Of a stretch of 64,000 nucleotides of DNA, positions 33,591 to 45,520 are shown one piece after another (position 1 is the first letter of the stretch; each line of letters opens with the position of its first letter). The stretch is from Excoecaria cochinchinensis (lineage: Eukaryota; Streptophyta; Magnoliopsida; Malpighiales; Euphorbiaceae), in NCBI GenBank assembly GCA_947683425.1, contig CANTUQ010000031.1, forward strand, positions 3,297,001-3,361,000, read 5' to 3'. The notes under the pieces were generated by a model that was not told the origin of the DNA, did no database searches, and worked only from the letters and a program-made list of their open reading frames with translations. The translations under genes and the position numbers were made by a program.

Positions 33591-34924
33591 ACTAATTTTT
33601 GATATTATGTCTGTATTAAATCTAGCATTACAGCATTTACACATTACTGCACTCTTATTTTGATATTTGTTTCCAGTTTCTCTTTATTTTGATATTTTTA
33701 TTTGCTTCAATATTTTTAATTGCACCCCTTTGAGTGTTTTTGAGCAGAAAAAAGGAAATGTCCTTTGGCTAAGTCTATTCTCCTCGGAAAAATTGAAATA
33801 CAGGTTCTCATATCTCCAATTTTGATTTTTAAAGTTTTATTTTGACACATCATTTAAGTGTTCTGATTTGTATGATAAAGTTGCAAGATTTAAACACCAA
33901 TTTTAACCCTTAATATTTATTGTGAGTTTTTGAGCCTAAATGAACATACATTATATGTGTTCTTATTTTTCTTGCGAGTGTGTCCAATATAAATTGTGAA
34001 TTCTAGAACTTGCCATGAGATTCATTTTGAGATCACATTCCTAATTTATTTCATTAAAGTGATAAGGGCATTTAGGATAATAACCATTTGTGTTAAACCT
34101 TTTTCTTGATATCCTACCTTTTAATCCAATAGTTAACCATTTTGAGCCTATAACCATATTTTTGGAAATAATCCTTAAAATTGTTAGCCTGAGCCTGTTT
34201 ATTGAAGCCATAATTTTGAACCCTTATTTGTTGAACTAATAGATAAATTATCTTAAGAATATCTGCATATTTTTGTTTATGAAAAGGAGGACTCAAAAAG
34301 AAAAAAAATAATAATAAGCAAAGCATTTGTGGCCGTTAAATTTGAAAATGAATAAAGGTCAAGTCAAAAGTCTTAAGGGAATTAATTTTCTCTTCAAAAA
34401 AAAATGAAAAAAAATAAATAAATAAAAATAAAAAAGCTTGGGCCACTTTAATAAAATTTATGTTTCTATTTTCCTTACATTGCAGAAATTCTTTCTAAAT
34501 TCTTTAAAGGCATTTGTTTATTATGTTCAACTTATTTAAGCCTAAATTTTCCCTTTTTTCATCCCTTTGACCTTAGCCCCATTACAACCCAATTGAAGAC
34601 CCTTTGATTTTTGGATGAATTAATGGTTAGTGGTGGAGATTTGATTGAATGGCAAGCCTATGGTAATTCCTTTTTATTTTTGTGACTTGGAGTACTCTAT
34701 TGTTAAATACTTAGCCTAAATACTTGAGTGATTTGAGTGATATCTTTTGTGAGGGTGTTAAGTCTTGCATCTTTGGATAACATTGAAAGATCATTTGAAC
34801 TGATGAAAATTTTTATGAATTATTTCTTTGAGACATGTTGAGTTTTGAAAAGAAATTTTGAAGGGGAGAATATGGCAAGGTTATGGGGTGTGGAAATTGA
34901 TTTGCTTGAGGACAAGCAAAGGTT
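33591..34924 (+). other. Element C non-coding 3' region
   Basis: About 1.3 kb of AT-rich sequence between ORF-1 and the 3' LTR with no coding signal. It includes an A-rich run near 34395-34435. Long untranslated 3' regions are usual in Athila elements. Confidence 0.75.
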
Positions 34925-34939
34925 TGGTGTGGGGGAATT
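34925..34939 (+). promoter_or_regulatory. Element C polypurine tract
   Basis: GGTGTGGGGGAATT directly before the LTR start TGATGAAGC; plus-strand primer site for the 3' LTR. Confidence 0.85.
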
Positions 34940-36262
34940 TGATGAAGCAAAATATTCCTATTTATTTTCCATGAAAAACTCCTATTTTGTGCTTATTTAA
35001 TAAGATAAATATTTGATTTAATTTCTATTTAATCTTTTAGTAGGAATTCATGCTCAATGGGAAAAAGAAATCAAAAAGTAGGAATTTAAAGTCAAATAAA
35101 ATTTGGAGTTAATTGGAAGTCAAGAAATGGAGCTGAGAATCAAAAAAATCAAAATTGGAAGTCAAGAATGGAAGCTGAAAGTATCAGGTCTACATTTTCA
35201 ACATGAAATCACACTTAAGCATGCCCACGGTCGCTTGCGCAGAATTATGCAGTGCAGATTTTTCAAGAATTGCTGCTATTGGAAATCAATTTAGCCAGAT
35301 CTTTTACCCGACTTTTGGCAGCAAAAATTGGACCTTTGAAAAGTCTTTGAGAAAAATGATCAAATTCCTAGTCTAAGTTTTCTATAAATAGGATCTTGTG
35401 ATGAAGGAAATCATATCTTGAACCTTGAAATAAATCTTTGAATTGCTGTTTTCTTTTCTAGTTGATTGTTTTACAGCCATGAGTGGCTGAATTTTCTTTT
35501 CTAGTCAAGGATATTAAGGTATGATTCATTAATAAATTGTGAGAATTCGTTTTCATTGTTTTCTCTTCTCAAATATCTGAATATTTTCTATACTTAATGA
35601 TATTTTGTTCCATTAAAATTATTGACGTCTGATTTTGAAGGAATAAATACTGCTAGTCAGATTGGTAAATCCGTAATTGTTTATTTAATTTGGAAAAGCG
35701 GCAAATATGTACACTCATTGAATTGAATCTTTGAGTTTTGTGTGGGTGAATTTATTTGGTCCAATTTAAATAATCGAGCTTGTGTATTATTGATTGGAAT
35801 TGGTAGCTTTTCTAATTCTTAATGCTATTTCTCAATTAAATCCTAAGAGCTTGTTTAGTGGTTGCTGAGAAATAAGATTTACCAGCTGATCTTATCACTT
35901 TTAAATTAATATTAAGGAAGAGCAGAATACTAGAGCTTGTTAGTGTTCATAACCAATTTATTTGAAGAAGTAGGAATTTATCCAATTGTATTCAATGATC
36001 AATTTGAATGAATCATAACCAAGATATTCCTTTGACTAGAAGTTTTTAATATTTGATTTACTCTTTTTAATTTTCTGTTTCATGATTTATTTGTTTTAAT
36101 CTTATTTTTCATAAACAAAAACCCCCTTCATCTTTCTCTTATTTCATAAGTAAAAATCAGATTTAATAATTTGACCAATCTCTTGGGAGACAACTCTACT
36201 CATGCTTTGCTATAAATATTTATAGAGTAGAATTTTATTTTTGTTGGATTCGACACCCATCA
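34940..36262 (+). repeat. Element C 3' LTR (1323 bp)
   Basis: TGATGAAGC...CACCCATCA, uninterrupted. It serves as the reference that shows solo LTR I inside the 5' copy. TATAAATAGG lies near 35384. Confidence 0.94.
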
Positions 36263-36267
36263 CAAAG

Positions 36268-36688
36268 GAGAAGAAGAATCGGGAAGAAGAAATGAGTCTC
36301 TGCCTTTCCCACTTTTCCCTTCTCTCTTAACTCATCTTTTTCCCTAACCCTACACTTGTCCTTTTCCTATTGGTGGAAACCAATCACTCACACCCAACAA
36401 GCATACACTACTCACACACAATGCACTCTCAACTTAAAACACCCTACTAATGTGTGAGTGAAGCACACAACCCTAACTCCACTACTCACACCCTACAAGG
36501 GTACACTCATGCACACCCAAACTTAACCCAACTAATTCACACCCTAACAACATACATGCATCCACATGCTAATAAAACCATTAAAACATGCATTTTTATC
36601 AAAATACCCTTATGACATGCCCAAAACACACAATGCATGCACACATACAAATAGGCTCATACTACTAGGGGGCAAATGGGGTGTGACA
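36268..36688 (-). repeat. Element D 3' LTR, proximal part
   Basis: On the minus strand it starts TGTCACACCCCATTTGCC at 36688, directly after the polypurine tract (36689-36700, GTAGGGGAGAGT). It matches 43016-43427 of the 5' LTR. The LTR continues at 13760 after the insertion of C. Confidence 0.92.
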
Positions 36689-39671
36689 ACTCTCCCCTAC
36701 TAACAAGAATTTCGTCCTCGAAATTCTCACCTGATTTGAACAAATGTGGATACTGAGCTCTCATCAACTCTTCTAGTTCCCAAGTCGTTTCCTCGAGTCC
36801 ATGGTGATTCCATAACACTTTAACCAATGGAATCTGCTTACTCCTCAGCTGTCTCACTTCTCTAGCTAGAATAGCTCTTGGTTCCTCATCATAAGAAAAA
36901 TCTGTTTGCACTTGCACATCCTAAACTGACAGGACATGTGATGGATCTGACTTGTACCGACGAAGCATTGAAACGTGGAAGACATCGTGCAACTTCGCCA
37001 ACTCTATCGAAACGTGGAAGACATCGTGCAATTCCTTCCAAAACTTCGAAGTGAATCTTTGGTCCCGATCTGATACTATGGATAACAGCACTCCATGCAA
37101 CCGAACTATCTCATCCACATAGATACTGGCCAATCTATCCATCGAATAGTCCACTCTCACCGGCAAGAAATGAGCTGACTTCGTAAGCCGATCGACTATC
37201 ACCCAAACTGAATCATGCTTCCTCTGAGTCAAAGGCAAACCAGATACAAAGTCCATGGCTATATCATCCCACTTCCACTCGGGAATGGATAAAGGCGTAA
37301 GCAATCCCGAAGGAACTTGATGCTCGGCCTTTACTTGCTAACATGTCAAGCACTTGGACACAAAATCCACAATATCCCTCTTCATGTCGGACCACCAATA
37401 AAATTGCTTCATGTCCCGATACATCTTTTCACTGCCAGGGTGCATAGTAAAAACCGTACTATGAGCCTCACTCAAAAGCTGTTTCCTAAACTCCTCATCC
37501 TCAGGCACACACAAGCGGTTTCTATACATCAACACTCCATCCCGAACTGAGAAATTAGACTGCTTGCTCGATCTGACCTCTTGCACAATTCACTGTAGCC
37601 TCTCATCATCCCTCTAAGCATCCATAATCCTCTTTCTCAAGGTAGGCTTCACTCTCAACTGAGCAATCAAAGCTCCATCTGAATCAAACCTCTATCTAAA
37701 CCGTCTCAGGAACAAAGCTGAAATCGACTTCCGACTCAAAGCATCAGCGACTACATTGGCCTTACCCGGATGGTAATCCACTATGCAGTCGTAGTCCTTA
37801 AACAACTCAAGCCAACGGCGCTATCTCATGTTCAACTCCTTCTGCGTGAGGAAATACTTCAAACTCTTATGGTCCGTAAAGATCCTACACTTTTCCCCAT
37901 ACAGATAATGGCGCCAAATCTTTAGAGCAAAGATAACAGCTGCTAACTCCAAATCGTGTGTCGGATAATTCTTCTCATGTGGCTTCAACTGTCGAGAAGC
38001 ATAAACCACAACCTTACCTTCTTGCATCAAAACACAGCCAAGACCCACTTCCGAACCATCACTATACATGACAAACTCTTTACCTGAGATGGGTCGAGTA
38101 AGTATAGGAGCCTCGACTAGCAACTTCTTCAGCCGCTCAAAACAAGCTTGACACTTATCCGACCACTCAAATCTGACTCCTTTCCTTAACAACCTTGTCA
38201 TCGGAGCAGCAATCACTGAAAAACCCTTAACAAACCGACGGTAGTATCCCAACAAACCAAGAGAACTCCTCACTTCCTGAACGTTCCTAGGCACTTTCCA
38301 ATCAACTATCGCCTCAATCTTAGCCGGATCAACTTGGATACCCTTGGCCGATACAATATGACCCAAAAATGACACTTCCCAAAGCCAAAAGTCGCACTTG
38401 CTAAGCTTAGCAAACAACCGATGCTCGCTCAATACTTGTAAAACCAATTGGAGATGTTCTTAATGCTCACTCTCATCCTTGGTATACACCAAGATGTCAT
38501 CTATAAACACCACTACAAACCGATCTAAGTATGGCCCAAACACTCTGTTCATCAAATCCATAAATACCGCTGGAGCATTGGTTAAACCTAACGGCATCTC
38601 AAGGAACTCATAATGGCCATACAGAGTTCGGAATGCAGTCTTAACCACATCCTCGTCCTTAACTTGCAATTGATAGTAACCCGACCGGAGATCAATCTTC
38701 GAAAAGACACCCGTACCTCGAAGCTGATCAAACAAATCCTCAACTCTAGGCAAAGGATACTTGTTCTTCACTATGACCTTATTGATCTGCCTATAGTCGA
38801 TACACATCCGCAAGGACCCATCCTTCTTCTTAACGAACAAAACAGGAGCTCCCCATGGAGATATGCTGGGTCGAATGAACCCCTTATCTAATAGCTCTTG
38901 TAGTTGAGTTTTGAGTTCTCTTAACTCTACAGGAGCCATCCGATAAGGTGCTTTCGATATGGGAGTGGTACCCGGCATAATCTCTATGGACAACTCAACT
39001 TCTCTCTCAGGAGGCAAACCCGGCAATTCACTCGGAAACATATCACTAAACTCCCGCACAACCGGGATGTCCTCAATCCGAACTTGATCCCTCTTGGAAT
39101 CCAACACAACTGCTAGAAAAGCCTCACAACCCTTCCTAATTAACCTCTTAGCTTGCATAGCTGAAATTACAATGTTCAAAGAGCTAGCACCCAAACCTTT
39201 AACAAACACAGAAGACCGATCCTTATCCCGAAGCACCATCATCTTCCTATGGCAATCAACCACAGCCCGGTGCTTACCCAACCAGTCCATACCCAGAATC
39301 AAATCAAACTCTCTGAAAGGCAACTCAATCAAATCCGCTAGAAACACAACTCCCTTAACTAACAGCGGACAATTCTTATAGACTCTACTCACACTGACAC
39401 TATGCCCTAATGGACTGGTCACACATATCTCATAATCTAGCTGATCTACCACATGCAACTTATCAACAATCTTATCCGTGCACAAGTATGAGTGTGTGGA
39501 ACCAGGGTCAATTAGAGCATACAATTCAGTGTCATGGAGTAGGAACTTACCAGCAATAACATCGGGTGCATCCTGCTCCTCTCTGGCTCTCACAGCATAG
39601 GCTCTAGCTACGACTGGCAATTGACGCTCAACAGACTCTGATGCAGCTCCCTCTCTAGGTCGACCGCCTCA
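36657..39671 (-). pseudogene. pol: Element D pol, multiple in-frame stops
   Basis: A single reading frame, shared with gag, can be followed without any frameshift. Protease LIDPGSTHSY lies near 39505-39535. Reverse transcriptase CIDYRQINK lies near 38790-38815 and FIDDILVY near 38488-38510. RNase H SDGSE (Asp kept) lies near 38060. The integrase zinc region lies near 37335-37470 and the first two catalytic Asp near 37250 and 37065. A chromodomain-like segment (VLWNHHGLEETTWELEE) lies near 36770-36820. Stops lie at 39669, 38460, 37821, 37692, 37614, 37590, 37338 and 36921 (lower coordinates). After KFWKEL about 180 residues seen in A are missing, including the catalytic Glu. The gene is dead. 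Confidence 0.92.
36708..36727 (-). promoter_or_regulatory. Conserved inverted repeat before the D polypurine tract
   Basis: GAATTTCG/CGAAATTC inverted repeat, identical to that in A and E, here also the end of pol. Confidence 0.85.
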
Positions 39672-40784
39672 ACCTCTACCTCGGCCTCTACCACGAGTGG
39701 CCTGCGTGGCATTCGAACTAACTCTATTGGCCTCCCTTCGATCACCCGAAGCTTCATACGATCTCGGACAGTTGGCCAAAAAGTGGTCGATGCTCCCGCA
39801 ACGGAAACACCCACTAGTGAGCCACCTATACTCACCCCTGTGCGGCTTGCCACAGTGTGCGCACTCAGGTAACACTTCTATCCTAGAACCCAAATCGCCT
39901 CTACCAGAGCCAAATACCCTGCCTGAACCCTGCCTTTTACCTCTTGTAGCTGGGCCTGCAGATGATTCATCCTACGGGTTCCTTGATCTCTTACCCCAGG
40001 ATGAAGAAGATGAACCACCACGAGAAGGATTCCTCCTCTGAGCCCTCTCTCTCAACACAAACTCTGATCTTTTAGCTCTAACAGCAGCTTCCACAATTTG
40101 ATAATAATTAATCCCTGGAGTGCTCATCAAGGAAATCAACATAGCCCTCAAGGACTCATTCAATCCTGCCTCAAAATGACGGCATCTGAACTCATCAGTC
40201 ATAATTCCCTCTGGAGCATAACTAGACAACCGGTTAAACTCCTTCTCAAACTCTGAGACCGACATAGCTCTCTGCTTCAAACTCAGAAACTGTGCCCACC
40301 TAGCATCCTTATAAGTCTGAGTTATGTACTTCTTCGTGAACTCTCTCTCTAGGAAATCCCAAGTCATCAGATCGGGTAGCTAAGGATGTCTATAAACTAA
40401 CTCCCACCATTCAAAAGCTGACCCTTGTAGCAAAGCCACTGCACACTCTGCTTGCTGGTCAAGAGGACACCGAATCTCTCTCAATGCACGCTTCACCTTA
40501 TCTAACCATTTCTCAGCCAACTCTGACTCATCTAAACCCGTGCCATAGAAGTCTTCAGCACCAGCCCTTCTCAAGCTCTCTATAGGGGCTTTAGGAGAAG
40601 TCACTCTCTCCAAGACCCTAGCCATGTCCTGTGATAGCTTGAACATAGCCTCAAAAGCCATGGCAGCAGCCTCGGGCTGGACCCTAGCATGTTGAGCCGA
40701 CATTGAAATCAAAGGATCTACGGCTTGAGGCTTCACACTCTCGGCAGACTCCTCAAGTGATCCACGAACAGAGTTAGAAGCCAT
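39672..40784 (-). pseudogene. gag: Element D gag, two in-frame stops
   Basis: It starts at ATG 40784 (MASNSVRGSLEESAES). A capsid-type region (EWWELVYRHP, then MTWDFLEREFTKKYI, FEKEFNRLSSYAPEG) spans about 40480-40130. Two zinc knuckles follow near 39790-39870: CAHCGKPHRGEY, whose last Cys is replaced by Tyr, and CFRCGSIDHFLANC. An Arg/Gly run leads into pol. TAG stops interrupt it at 40380-40382 and 39972-39974; the TGA at 39669-39671 marks the edge with protease. Gag would build the particle and bind RNA. All parts stay in one frame, so the damage is by point changes only. Confidence 0.88.
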
Positions 40785-40887
40785 CTAAAACAACGAGAAG
40801 ACAATCGCGTCAGCCAACACAAATCTAGATATATAGACATCTATGCAACTCGACACAACAACAACACCCAGAAATGCCTAAACCACG

Positions 40888-40899
40888 GCTCTGATACCA
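40888..40899 (-). promoter_or_regulatory. Element D primer-binding site (initiator tRNA-Met)
   Basis: Minus-strand TGGTATCAGAGC, 5 nt inside the 5' LTR end at 40905. Confidence 0.92.
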
Positions 40900-41299
40900 A
40901 AACCTGTAGCACCCCCTACCCATACATAGGCGTACCCATCCTCAAGGAGTGAGAAGCCGTATGAGCCGGGTGTGTCACCAAGCAGATAAAGATACAAGGC
41001 ATACATTCATACATAATAACCATACATCATTACGGGGAAATTAAAAACCTTCATAAGCATCAGAATAATCCATCATTACAATAGCAAAATTTGTTACAAA
41101 AATGTTCTGATCAAAAGCCAGAATAAAATAATTACATATACCAAAGTATGTAAATGCGGAAGCTTTACATAATAATGGTGTAAAAAGAGTTCTTATACAA
41201 AAGAATCAGTCATGCTATCAAAAATAAAGCCCTAACACTAATCCCTCTGTGTTGGCTTGACTGGCGATGACTTTCCCAAAAGAACACCATCCTCTGCAC

Positions 41300-41345
41300 C
41301 TGCACGGATAAAACACCATGCTAAGCGATAAACGCTTAGTGGGAA
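41300..41345 (-). other. Tandem hairpin in D 5' LTR
   Basis: Minus strand: CTAAGCG-TTTAT-CGCTTAG, then GCATGG...CCGTGC. The C-to-T change relative to the 3' LTR turns a G-C pair into a G-U wobble. Confidence 0.6.
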
Positions 41346-41600
41346 ACACACAACAAAAGAGTGGATGGCCATTCACAATGGTCGTCAATGGCATACACAT
41401 ACAATATGACAAATGTGGATAATGATATCAGCTATATAATCATACTTGCATAATAAAGACATGCATTCAGAAGTTCACATCCATATTCATTTACACTTTA
41501 ATTAATTTCTCATACTCATTGTTATACGCATCCGAATACCATATTCTTGTAATCATATCAAAGCAGAAAAAAACAAAAAGAGCACCTGCTGACTCACAAT

Positions 41601-41847
41601 AGTGGATAACGAGTAAACGCATAGCAAACCTTATGGGCACGAATTAAACGCATAGCGTACCTTATGGGTACAAATCAAAAACCATTTTATTTTTGTCACA
41701 TTCAAAACATTTTACAAAGGGGGACCATAAAAAAGATCAAAAACGCATAAGGGGTTCGCGAGGAACAAAACGAGGACCTGATCATGGTCTAGACATAACT
41801 GAGGGCTGCAGCTAAGAGACTCTATTAGGCATGCCTAACTATCCACT
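41601..41847 (-). other. Structured RNA module in D 5' LTR
   Basis: AGTGGATA (41601-41608) and TATCCACT (41840-41847) are intact. GTACC-TTATG-GGTAC and TTAGG-CATG-CCTAA are intact; the GGACC/GGTCT and GGTTC/GAACA stems are partly decayed. Confidence 0.6.
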
Positions 41848-42177
41848 TACTTGACTCTAGCAGGTCATGCATCATTCAATCATGTTTCTAAGTATAACAC
41901 ATAATTATATTCACATTCATATTAAGACATCAAAATAAGACATGCATAACCCACTACATATTCCAAAATAACATGTATAATTTCTCATGGATAACACATC
42001 ATTCGTATAACATATACCACAAATAACATATTATTTATCACGATTAAATTATGATAATCATTCATATAAATAAGGTAATTTAGCACCCAGTAGAGGAAAA
42101 AGCCACCCAAGTCATTTGAAAATCGTTTTTATAAAAACTGATCGCGTGGAGAAAACAGGACAAAATAGAATCACTGC

Positions 42178-42280
42178 TGCGGTCGCGACTTCGGTCGCGC
42201 TCGTGACAGAAAGGCCCAAAAGAGTCCTCAGCAACCTTTACGAGTCGTGAAGGTTGCTCACGGCTCGTGAGCTGCTCACT
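42178..42280. repeat. Palindrome array in D 5' LTR
   Basis: Contains GCGGTCGCGACTTCGGTCG, CGAGTCGTGAAGG and CTCACGGCTCGTGAG. It is about 20 bp shorter than the array in the 3' LTR (12906-13030), so these two copies also differ in length. Confidence 0.78.
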
Positions 42281-43432
42281 TTTCCCATTCTTCCTCCCCA
42301 ATTCGATTTTCGAAAACCCTAACATTATGAAATTCATTTAGAACCCAGAATTTCCAGAAATCATCCCAACTCAACTCCAATCATTCTTACCTGAAATTAG
42401 CTTCCTCAAGCACGCATAAACCAACATAAATAATACAAAATCACTTCCTTAACAATTACCCATCCAAAACAGGGAATAGCCAAATTAAAATTCAAAATAT
42501 CCAAACCAAAGAAAATGACAGTAAGCTCAAATTCATCATTAGTTCCATTTTCAAGGTCTCAATATTCATGCATTAACCACAACCAAAACCCATTCATTCA
42601 AATCCCAACATGCAACATCGATACATCAGATTATCATCAAAAGGATCAAACCAAGCCAATACACAGTACATAACCTATCGTAGCAAACCCAGTAAATGCA
42701 AAATTCCCAAACCTGTAAATCTGAAGCTCTAGTCACTTGGTTCCACTACTCCCTGCCTTTTCCTTACCTTTCGGGTCACGGGGAGGCTTAACTAACAAAC
42801 ATACCAATAACAAAACACCAAAAACCAAACCCTAGATCAAAACTCCAAACCCAGAAAATTAAGAAGAAGAAGAACAAGGAAGAACAAGATGAAAAATGTA
42901 ATAACTTACCAAAGGAATGCAAAGGAGATGATTGATTTCCACTAACAGTATCTTAAATCAAAGCTAGGGTTTCAAAATAAGAGCAAAGGAAGAAGATGAG
43001 ACAAAGGAAAAGAAGAATCGGGAAGAAGAAATGAGTCTCTGCCTTTCCCACTTTTCCCTTCTCTCTTAACTCATCTTTTTCCCTAACCCTACACTTGTCC
43101 TTTTCCTATTAGTGGAAACCAATCACTCACATCCAACAAGCATACACTACTCACACATAATGCACTATCAACTTAAAACACCCTACTAATGTGTGAGTAA
43201 AGCACATAACCCTAACTCCACTACTCACAACCTATAAGGGTACACTCATGGACACCCAAACTTAACCCAATTAATTCACACCCTAATAACATACATGCAT
43301 CCACATGCTAATAAAAGCATTAAAACATGTATTTTTACCAAAATACCCTTATGACATGCCCAAAACACACAATGCATGCACACACACAAATAGGCTCATA
43401 CTACTAGCGGGCAAATGGGGTGTGACAACATT

Positions 43433-44332
43433 ACTATAAAACACTGTCCATTTAACATGTATACTAGAATTTGGAAAGATCAACTATCTCAAACACTCAC
43501 AAATATCAGTAAATCAAATTTCAAAGTATGCATTAAAAATTCAACACGTCACTTAACTTTACTAACTCCAATATAAAGAGTATTAAGTCTTAAAAAATTA
43601 AACATGAACTAAAGAAAGAAAATTGATCATAAAGTTAAAATTCTAAATTGCTCGTCACCTTTTGGGACAATTGTTGAGCTCACTCACCCTTAATTCAATC
43701 TCATGGCATTTTTAGACTTTGCTTTTTTTTTTCTTTTTCATCATTTTTATTTTTTTTTTCACATGGATATGCTTTTTTATTTCATCCCATGTATAGCAAG
43801 AAAAAGTAATATGGGTGCGTTTTACGCTCCATCCCATATTTTTGTAATTTTGGATGTACATCTTGCTATATATTTTCTAATTATTGTAGGTGCATTTTAT
43901 GCTCCATCCCACTTATGATTTTTCTTTTTATTTTCCAAGTCCTCATCCATTATTGAAAAGAAATAAGGGCAATTATTATGGCTATAGTTTCCATAGGCAA
44001 CTAGAAACCTAAAATTTTAAACTAAATGAGCAACTTCTAACTTTAAAACATGCTTAGTAAAAAGACTAAACATCTATAATGTTGAAATAAGTAAAACAAA
44101 ATAACTTGAAAAACTTAAAACACATACGAAAAATTTTAAATAACTGCCAAAAATGAGCATAAGAGATAAATGACTTCACAACTTATATAATATACCAAAT
44201 GAACAATGCCTTATAATAAAGCCTACAAAAAAGCTTAATTGAAACATAAAAACACACAACAAGCATGCAATTAACATATACAAGTATATACAAAAACTCA
44301 TAAAACATAAGTGAACACAAACCAATAATCAC
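43433..44332 (-). other. Element B non-coding 3' region
   Basis: AT-rich internal sequence of B, continuous with 11558-11629 before D inserted. It has a repeated phrase GCATTTTATGCTCCATCCCA/GCGTTTTACGCTCCATCCCA (about 43815-43915). No coding signal. Confidence 0.65.
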
Positions 44333-44373
44333 ACTCCCCCACACTTAAAACACACATTGTCCTCAATGTGGAG
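44333..44373 (-). promoter_or_regulatory. Element B internal polypurine tract after ORF-1
   Basis: Minus strand: CACATTGAGGACAATGTGTG followed by AAGTGTGGGGGAGT, the counterpart of 33545-33590 in C. Confidence 0.7.
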
Positions 44374-44441
44374 GGATGACACATAAAGAAACAAGGAAAA
44401 CAAAGAAATAAAAAGAAAAGAAAGAAGAACTCCCCTATCAT

Positions 44442-45520
44442 GGTGAAGGTGGAGGAGATGGAACCTCACATCCCGATTGAGCGATAAAATGATCCATTCT
44501 ATACTCCAATTGCCTTTGGCGTCTCGCTATCGATGAAAGCTAAGCTTGCATATGAGATTGATTTTGTAGAAGCTGCTCAAACATAGCAGTAACATGGGGC
44601 CTGGAGGTCCCAACATCAGGTGCTGTTGGTAAATCATGCATTGATGCATCTCCACTTCGCTTCTCATCACTCCCTACTTCTTGTTGGGCAGAGGGACCAG
44701 TAATATCCCTCCAACAAGACCTCGAACGTGGTGGAATTTCCTAAAAATTAGAACTACAAACCTCTCCATGCATAAATAAATGTTTAGTAAAGAATATGCA
44801 AGAATGCATCCTAATGAAACAACGAGGATTAACATCCAATTGTCTTGCAATAACACCAATTATGTATCCATGAGTGAGGTGAATCTTTTTTTCCGGCACA
44901 TTGCAACAATTGATTAAATAGCCAATATGACCAACATATAGCTTTACCCTTGTGCACATACCACATTAGGAATAATTCATGCAAAGATACCCTATTATAT
45001 TCAGACCTATTAAAAACATAAGAAGCTAAAATCTTGTGTAAAATCCAAAATTTCAAATCCTTGATGTACATAGACTTAGCATCTCTAGTCTTAAATGGTG
45101 TTCGTAAATTAGTTAAAAATGTCCAAAACTCATTTGGCTTAAAAGACCTAGGTGGTTCAGTTAATCCATGTTGAGAAAAACCAAATATTCTATACATCAT
45201 GAAATATGTGAGTGTGTGTTGCCTACCATCTAAGCGAAAATCTAAGAGCCTATCATTATGTGCATTAGGTTGCAATGTAGTGTAAAATTCAAGCACAATA
45301 TTAGGATAAAAATTCTCATGAAAATTCACAAACCTCAACAATCCACAGTTAGAAAGCATCTCATTCACAATATTCAACATACCAGCTTGTTCAAGAAGAG
45401 TGGAAGGGAAAAACTTACAATGAAGTACAGCTCTGTCCTTGAGAATATGGAATTTATTACCTTCATCAGCAGAATGGATAGGGAACTGGCTCCCAGGACT
45501 GCAGATAAATCTCCCAGTGC
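44442..45520 (-). pseudogene. Element B Athila ORF-1 (env-position protein), broken
   Basis: The minus-strand frame is open from about 45520 through the ATG at 45380 to about 44829. It shows the ATHILA ORF-1 pattern: FRLDGRQHTLTYFMMYRIFGF, then KDLKFWILHKILASYVFNR and LHELFLMWYVHKG. Beyond 44829 the homology continues in another frame with small breaks. A C-terminal part (RPHVTAMFEQLLQNQSHMQA, a TAG, then IARRQRQLEYRMDHFI) ends near 44442 and parallels the end of ORF-1 in C. The start codon is uncertain because the frame is open upstream of 45380. ORF-1 has no proven function. Confidence 0.75.

Larger units (their letters stand above)
13761..36262 (+). mobile_element. Element C: Athila element, interrupted by I and E
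   Basis: LTRs begin TGATGAAGCAAAATATTCC and end CACCCATCA. The order is 5' LTR (split by I), tRNA-Asp primer-binding site, gag, pol (split by E), ORF-1, polypurine tract and 3' LTR, with CAAAG target duplications. Without I and E it is about 11.8 kb, typical for Athila. By eye about nine substitutions separate its two LTRs (roughly 0.7 percent), so it is young but older than E. Confidence 0.93.
11635..43427 (-). mobile_element. Element D: full-length Tekay chromovirus, interrupted by C
   Basis: The minus-strand order is 5' LTR (43427-40905), initiator tRNA-Met primer-binding site, gag, pol with chromodomain, polypurine tract, and 3' LTR (36688-11635, split by C). The ACATT target duplications match exactly. 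Without C and one copy of its target duplication the element is about 9.3 kb, normal for this group. It is disabled by ten in-frame stops and an integrase deletion. Confidence 0.93.
40905..43427 (-). repeat. Element D 5' LTR (2523 bp)
   Basis: The uninterrupted copy, TGTAGCACCCCC...GGGGTGTGACA as read on +. It differs from the 3' LTR by many substitutions and small indels, so D is clearly older than C and E. It is followed by the ACATT target duplication (43428-43432). Confidence 0.94.
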
